Shown: piece after piece, positions 60,278-64,000 of the stretch | Layout of the letters: every line of letters begins with the position of its first letter | How positions within the stretch are numbered: position 1 is the stretch's first letter | Assembly (NCBI GenBank): GCA_043228905.1 | Contig: JBHGNT010000013.1 | Location: 18,104,001 to 18,168,000, forward strand | DNA: 64,000 nt | Source of the DNA: Azolla caroliniana | Lineage: Eukaryota > Polypodiophyta | Direction of reading: 5' to 3' | Notes under the pieces: generated by a model | What the model saw: only the letters and a program-made list of their open reading frames with translations | What the model was told of the DNA's origin: nothing | Database searches by the model: none | Position numbers and translations under genes: made by a program

Positions 60278-63200
60278 CCTTGAAATTTCTACCAAATTAT
60301 ATGAATGTTCAAGGCAGGAAGGATTCATCCAATCTTCGATTTCACCCTAACAAAAGACACATGAAACCGTTCGTCCTCTTGGTGAATTGCAATTCCAGAT
60401 GAAACTTTTGTATATGCCCAACCATTCACATTGAATATTAACCTTTCTCATTCATAATATTTGATATAATTAATTACGATGGATTCACCAATCACGTAAA
60501 CCAATCATTGACCTAGTGAAAGGATAAGGATATTTCCGCATTTGATATTCACTCATAATATCAAATTAATGGATAGAGATCAGATTTAAGCTTTACTATT
60601 GTCACAACTTTGTAATAAGATAACACAATATCTGGGGTGGTTTTAACCAACAAACCCCTCATTATAATACTCTTATAGAGGCAATCATGGTTGCTTATTA
60701 TGGACTTCATCCCACAAGGCATCTTTTCTCACCCTAGTTAGCTATTCCTTTGATGAGCTACCTCAACAACCATATCATGGTGCATTTCACGTTCATGGTG
60801 GCCCATTTCTTGGCACAATATTTGTATATTCTCCATGGTGTTCTTGAACTTCAAGTTCTACAATCTAAATTCTTGTGGCATGTTGATCGCTGGGAGAGAA
60901 GTTGTTGGGTTCTCTCCTGTGAAGCCAACCACAAGAGAACTCTTTAAGCTCTCTCAAGTTGGGATCTTCGAGAGAGAACAAGTTTACATCGAGAATCCAT
61001 CAATAGGGCTTTGTGAAGGAAATGTTGCTCAAGTGTTCAAATCCCACAATTGGCCAAATTTTAGTATAGAATCTTAAATTTTTGTAATTGTCAGTTGGTT
61101 CACTTAAGTCTCAACATAAGTCAAGTCTCCCTTTGATAAGAAGGTAGCTAGTCTCCTTATATAGGTAGAAACCCTAGGCTCTATTGTGCTTACACTTGAC
61201 TACTTAATGTGAAGTGTTCAAGTGATAACACACTTAATGGTTATCCCACACCATAGAATTGAATATTACAATTCAGAATTAAAATGCCATCATAAGATTA
61301 GGGAAAACTATAGAAAAACCTATCTCGAGGAACTCCATTTAAGCATGATCATTTACAATCTCAACTTGGTGGGATGATAGTTCAAGTTGTCCGATGACAA
61401 CCCTTATTGCATTTGGTGAGAACATATTATCTAGATGTTTTGGTCGTATAATAAATCCTAAGTCAAAGAAAAGCATGAAACACTTCTTATAGTACAACAA
61501 TTTAGGTGGCAGTGGCTCTAGTGGGTTGATTCATTATGGTTGAGTATAAATTTGACATATTTCTTAGCGTATCACTTTATTATGGTTCCCATCGGAGATT
61601 GAAGTTATATCTATCTCGTGGTTGTATGTCTAGGTCATTTACGGAAGCCACCTTGCCACACTACTATAGCAGGATCTAGTATCTCTAGACTTATAGAGTG
61701 ATTGAGATGTCTTGAAAGCTTGACAAGGTATCCCATATTGTGATTTTGTTTTTTGATAAAAAATATGCTCCATTGGTATTAAAATTAACAATGCCAAAGG
61801 CAATGTACAAATTGTACACAATAGTTTCCACTCCATAATATATATCATCAAAAAAAGGACTACCTATCAACGATGGAATTTGGCAAGACTCAGCCTTTGC
61901 CAACGCCACCTTTGCTACAACAAGTTAGGATTCGATGAGCCCATATCTGTACTACGAAGTGTCTGAAACCCATCTTCAATTGACCACCCTTGTGATGACC
62001 TCTAAAAACCTTTCATGTTGCAACCAACATTGGCTGAATGTGATTCCGCATATATACTAAAGCTCTTCCCTCCATCCATACTCAACATGTAACCAAATTC
62101 TTGCGGCTTGGGATAAAACGTGATAGGCTGCCTTGGATAGTGCCCATCTATCATCTTCCATATCGAAACGAGCATGTCTTTCATCTCCACTAACAGTGAA
62201 AATGTACTTGTAATGAATCTCCCTATAAAACCAGATGATCTACATCGCCCTCACCTGAAAAAGAAAATCTGCTTCGATCCCCCACCATCTTCACTCAATC
62301 CTTATCACAAAACATAATTATGCTTTGATCGATTCGCATCAACCATCTCGCCTCTTACCACCAAAGTCCTGTAAAAATAACAACAAAAAGAGTCTCGTGT
62401 GATTCTCATCCCCTCAAGATCTGCTTCGGCCACCCCCCACCATCATCATTCATAAAAACTGACAAATTGCTTCATTCAGTCCACATCAACCATCAATCGC
62501 TAGCAAAGTCTTGTACCAATAACAACCAAATAAGTGAAAATTATTTCCTCATCCCCTCGTGATCTGCTTCAGCCCTCACACCACCAACACTCATCCTCCC
62601 GTCATGATAAATATGCTTCAAACCCCATTGCCATCATCCCTCAATCTATGATAACCATAACTTCTTCTTAACTCGACCCACATTTGAAGTGCATCTCGCT
62701 GACCCACTTGCCATAATAATCTGCTTGACCTCCCACACCAACATCACTCACCCTCATCACAAAAAACAGAAAACTAGGTTCGACATGTCCACTTCCACCA
62801 TCTCGCTATCGCCAATTAACTCAAGATTCCTGCCTCTTACCTCTAAAATCCACCAATTTGTCCAAATAACAACAAAGTAAGTGGAAAATGTTTTCCTCAT
62901 CCCTAGCAATGGGCCCGGTTTCAGCTCGAACCGAACCGAACCACTAAGCCGTGGCTTAATGGTTTATTGGTTTAAAGTTAAATACTTAGTTTGGTTTGGT
63001 TTCATAGTATATGATTTGGTTCGGTTTCGGTTCAGTTCGGTTTTTGGAGTTAGTGGTTTAGCGGTTTAAAGGCTTATCAGTTTATCGGTTTCGGTTTAAA
63101 GGTTTGGTTTTTAGGTTTTTAGATTTAAAAATAATAATCCTAAATTCTAAGTATTGACTCTTGCCTCTTGACCCTCTTTTCTACACACCTTCACAGACTG

Positions 63201-63877
63201 TATACTCTCTGCTGCGCTACCTCGGTCCTCATCTTAGCTCTTAACTCCCGAGTCCTGACTCCCTAGTCCTCTTCAAAGTTCCTACTACAGTCTACAATCT
63301 ACTATAACACATTACACAGGTATGTATTGCTATACTTCCCATAATATCTCAGAACATGTCTATGCTCTTTCCTTTGAATGTTTTTGGTATACCAGAATGC
63401 AAGCATTCATTGTGGATGGGTATGTACATCACATGATATCAAGGAGCATCACATGATTTCATGTTTGGTGCATGATTACTGAATAATGCACTAATCATTA
63501 GTTTAATTTCTAGGATGATGCTGGTAGGAAATATATTGGCTTCTCTTCCACTTTCAGGATCAACAACTGGTTCCATTACATATTGTTTGCTGCATTTTAC
63601 CCAATGATTTGTTACAATGTCATTGAAAACAGATGTTACCATCATCATCTAGCAGTGGTGACCACTGCTATGGTTGTGATTAATTAAGGGATAATTCATA
63701 AGTTTCCCTTGCTAGTATCCTATGCTTTCTGCGATACTCTTCATGGAAGAAAACTTCATTTTGTTTTGTCATAATTATTTCCATTTCCAAAGCTTGTAGT
63801 CAAACCATTTGGCAATTTTGTCAAGGAGAACTTGATTTTTTAATCCATTAGATGGACTTAATGCATTTAGTCCTCAG
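60278..63877. other. Downstream region without a recognised gene
   Basis: Short frames on both strands only. A minus-strand cluster at 61639-62190 (GHYPRQPITFYPKPQEFGYM) looks protein-like but is broken and unidentified. From 62320 to 62880 there are repeated CCACCATCATCACTCA-type phrases about 100 bases apart, and at 62930-63115 CGGTTT-rich sequence. Confidence 0.45.
62925..63120. repeat. CGGTTT/GGTTTA low-complexity tract
   Basis: Dense irregular repeats of GGTTTCGGTT and GGTTTA, common in plant intergenic DNA and known from many genomes as a simple-repeat class. Confidence 0.85.
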
Positions 63878-64000
63878 GGTTCCTTATGGGTGCCTGATGA
63901 TCAATCCATCATTCAACACCCTACAATAAATAAGTTCATGTACAGGTTTCTCTTAGACAGATACGAAAGCAAGGAACTCTTTGAGCTCATTCAGAAAGAC
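63878..64000 (+). CDS. Possible exon of an unidentified gene running off the right edge
   Basis: After an acceptor-like TTTAGTCCTCAG the frame is open for 41 codons to the window end: WVPDDQSIIQHPTINKF and then FLLDRYESKELFELIQKD. Codon composition and a hydrophilic helix-like pattern look like a real exon, but I know no family for it and no upstream exon was located. Confidence 0.3.

Overview
The window is nuclear DNA of a land plant. It has spliced genes with GT-AG introns, a homologue of the plant-type multifunctional tRNA ligase, a pTAC16-like plastid protein gene, Ty1/copia and Ty3/gypsy retrotransposons, LINE remnants, and a decayed block of chloroplast DNA. The chloroplast block (about 41.2-43.85 kb, atpF-atpA-trnR-trnG) reads like bryophyte or lycophyte plastid DNA rather than seed-plant plastid DNA: its atpF has [11 protein letters not shown] where angiosperms have EELRGGAIEQL, and its atpA has VEEQVATIY. 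Together with long introns and heavy LTR content this makes a lycophyte or another seed-free plant my best guess; that is an inference from remembered family sequences.

Layout. 1-7.5 kb: nested minus-strand Ty3/gypsy copies (A, B and a remnant C) of a family whose Gag, protease and RT look like the fungal type, with LTRs carrying tRNA-like A/B-box modules. 7.58-9.36 kb: a dead minus-strand copia. 10.83-36.91 kb: one 28-exon tRNA ligase gene (about 1,091 aa) with ligase, kinase and cyclic phosphodiesterase motifs intact. Its 9.8-kb intron 4 holds a LINE tail interrupted by a 5.47-kb copia element (two LTRs, 5-bp target duplication). Intron 21 holds a second LINE. Two introns use GC donors. 37.95-38.66 kb: a broken PLS-type PPR gene. 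41.2-43.85 kb: the chloroplast insertion. 44.6-47.8 kb: a broken copia carrying a three-copy 262-bp tandem repeat and interrupted by a segment bounded by perfect 111-bp inverted repeats that contains an open gypsy gag. 48.9-52.2 kb: another copia whose gag is split by a 1.44-kb insertion flanked by 8-9-bp direct repeats. 52.2-53.6 kb: unrecognised intron-bearing coding sequence. 54.4-56.15 kb: more copia pol with LTR pieces lodged in it. 56.54-60.28 kb: a five-exon pTAC16-like gene. 60.3-64 kb: mostly unassigned, with one possible exon running off the end.

Only two genes look intact. The tRNA ligase heals exon halves in tRNA splicing and may be organelle-targeted by its unusual N-terminus. 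The pTAC16-like protein is a predicted plastid Rossmann-fold protein of the nucleoid/thylakoid. They share no operon-like logic. The rest is mobile-element sediment, much of it nested. No computation was run; exon boundaries rest on reading frame, splice dinucleotides and remembered homologues.
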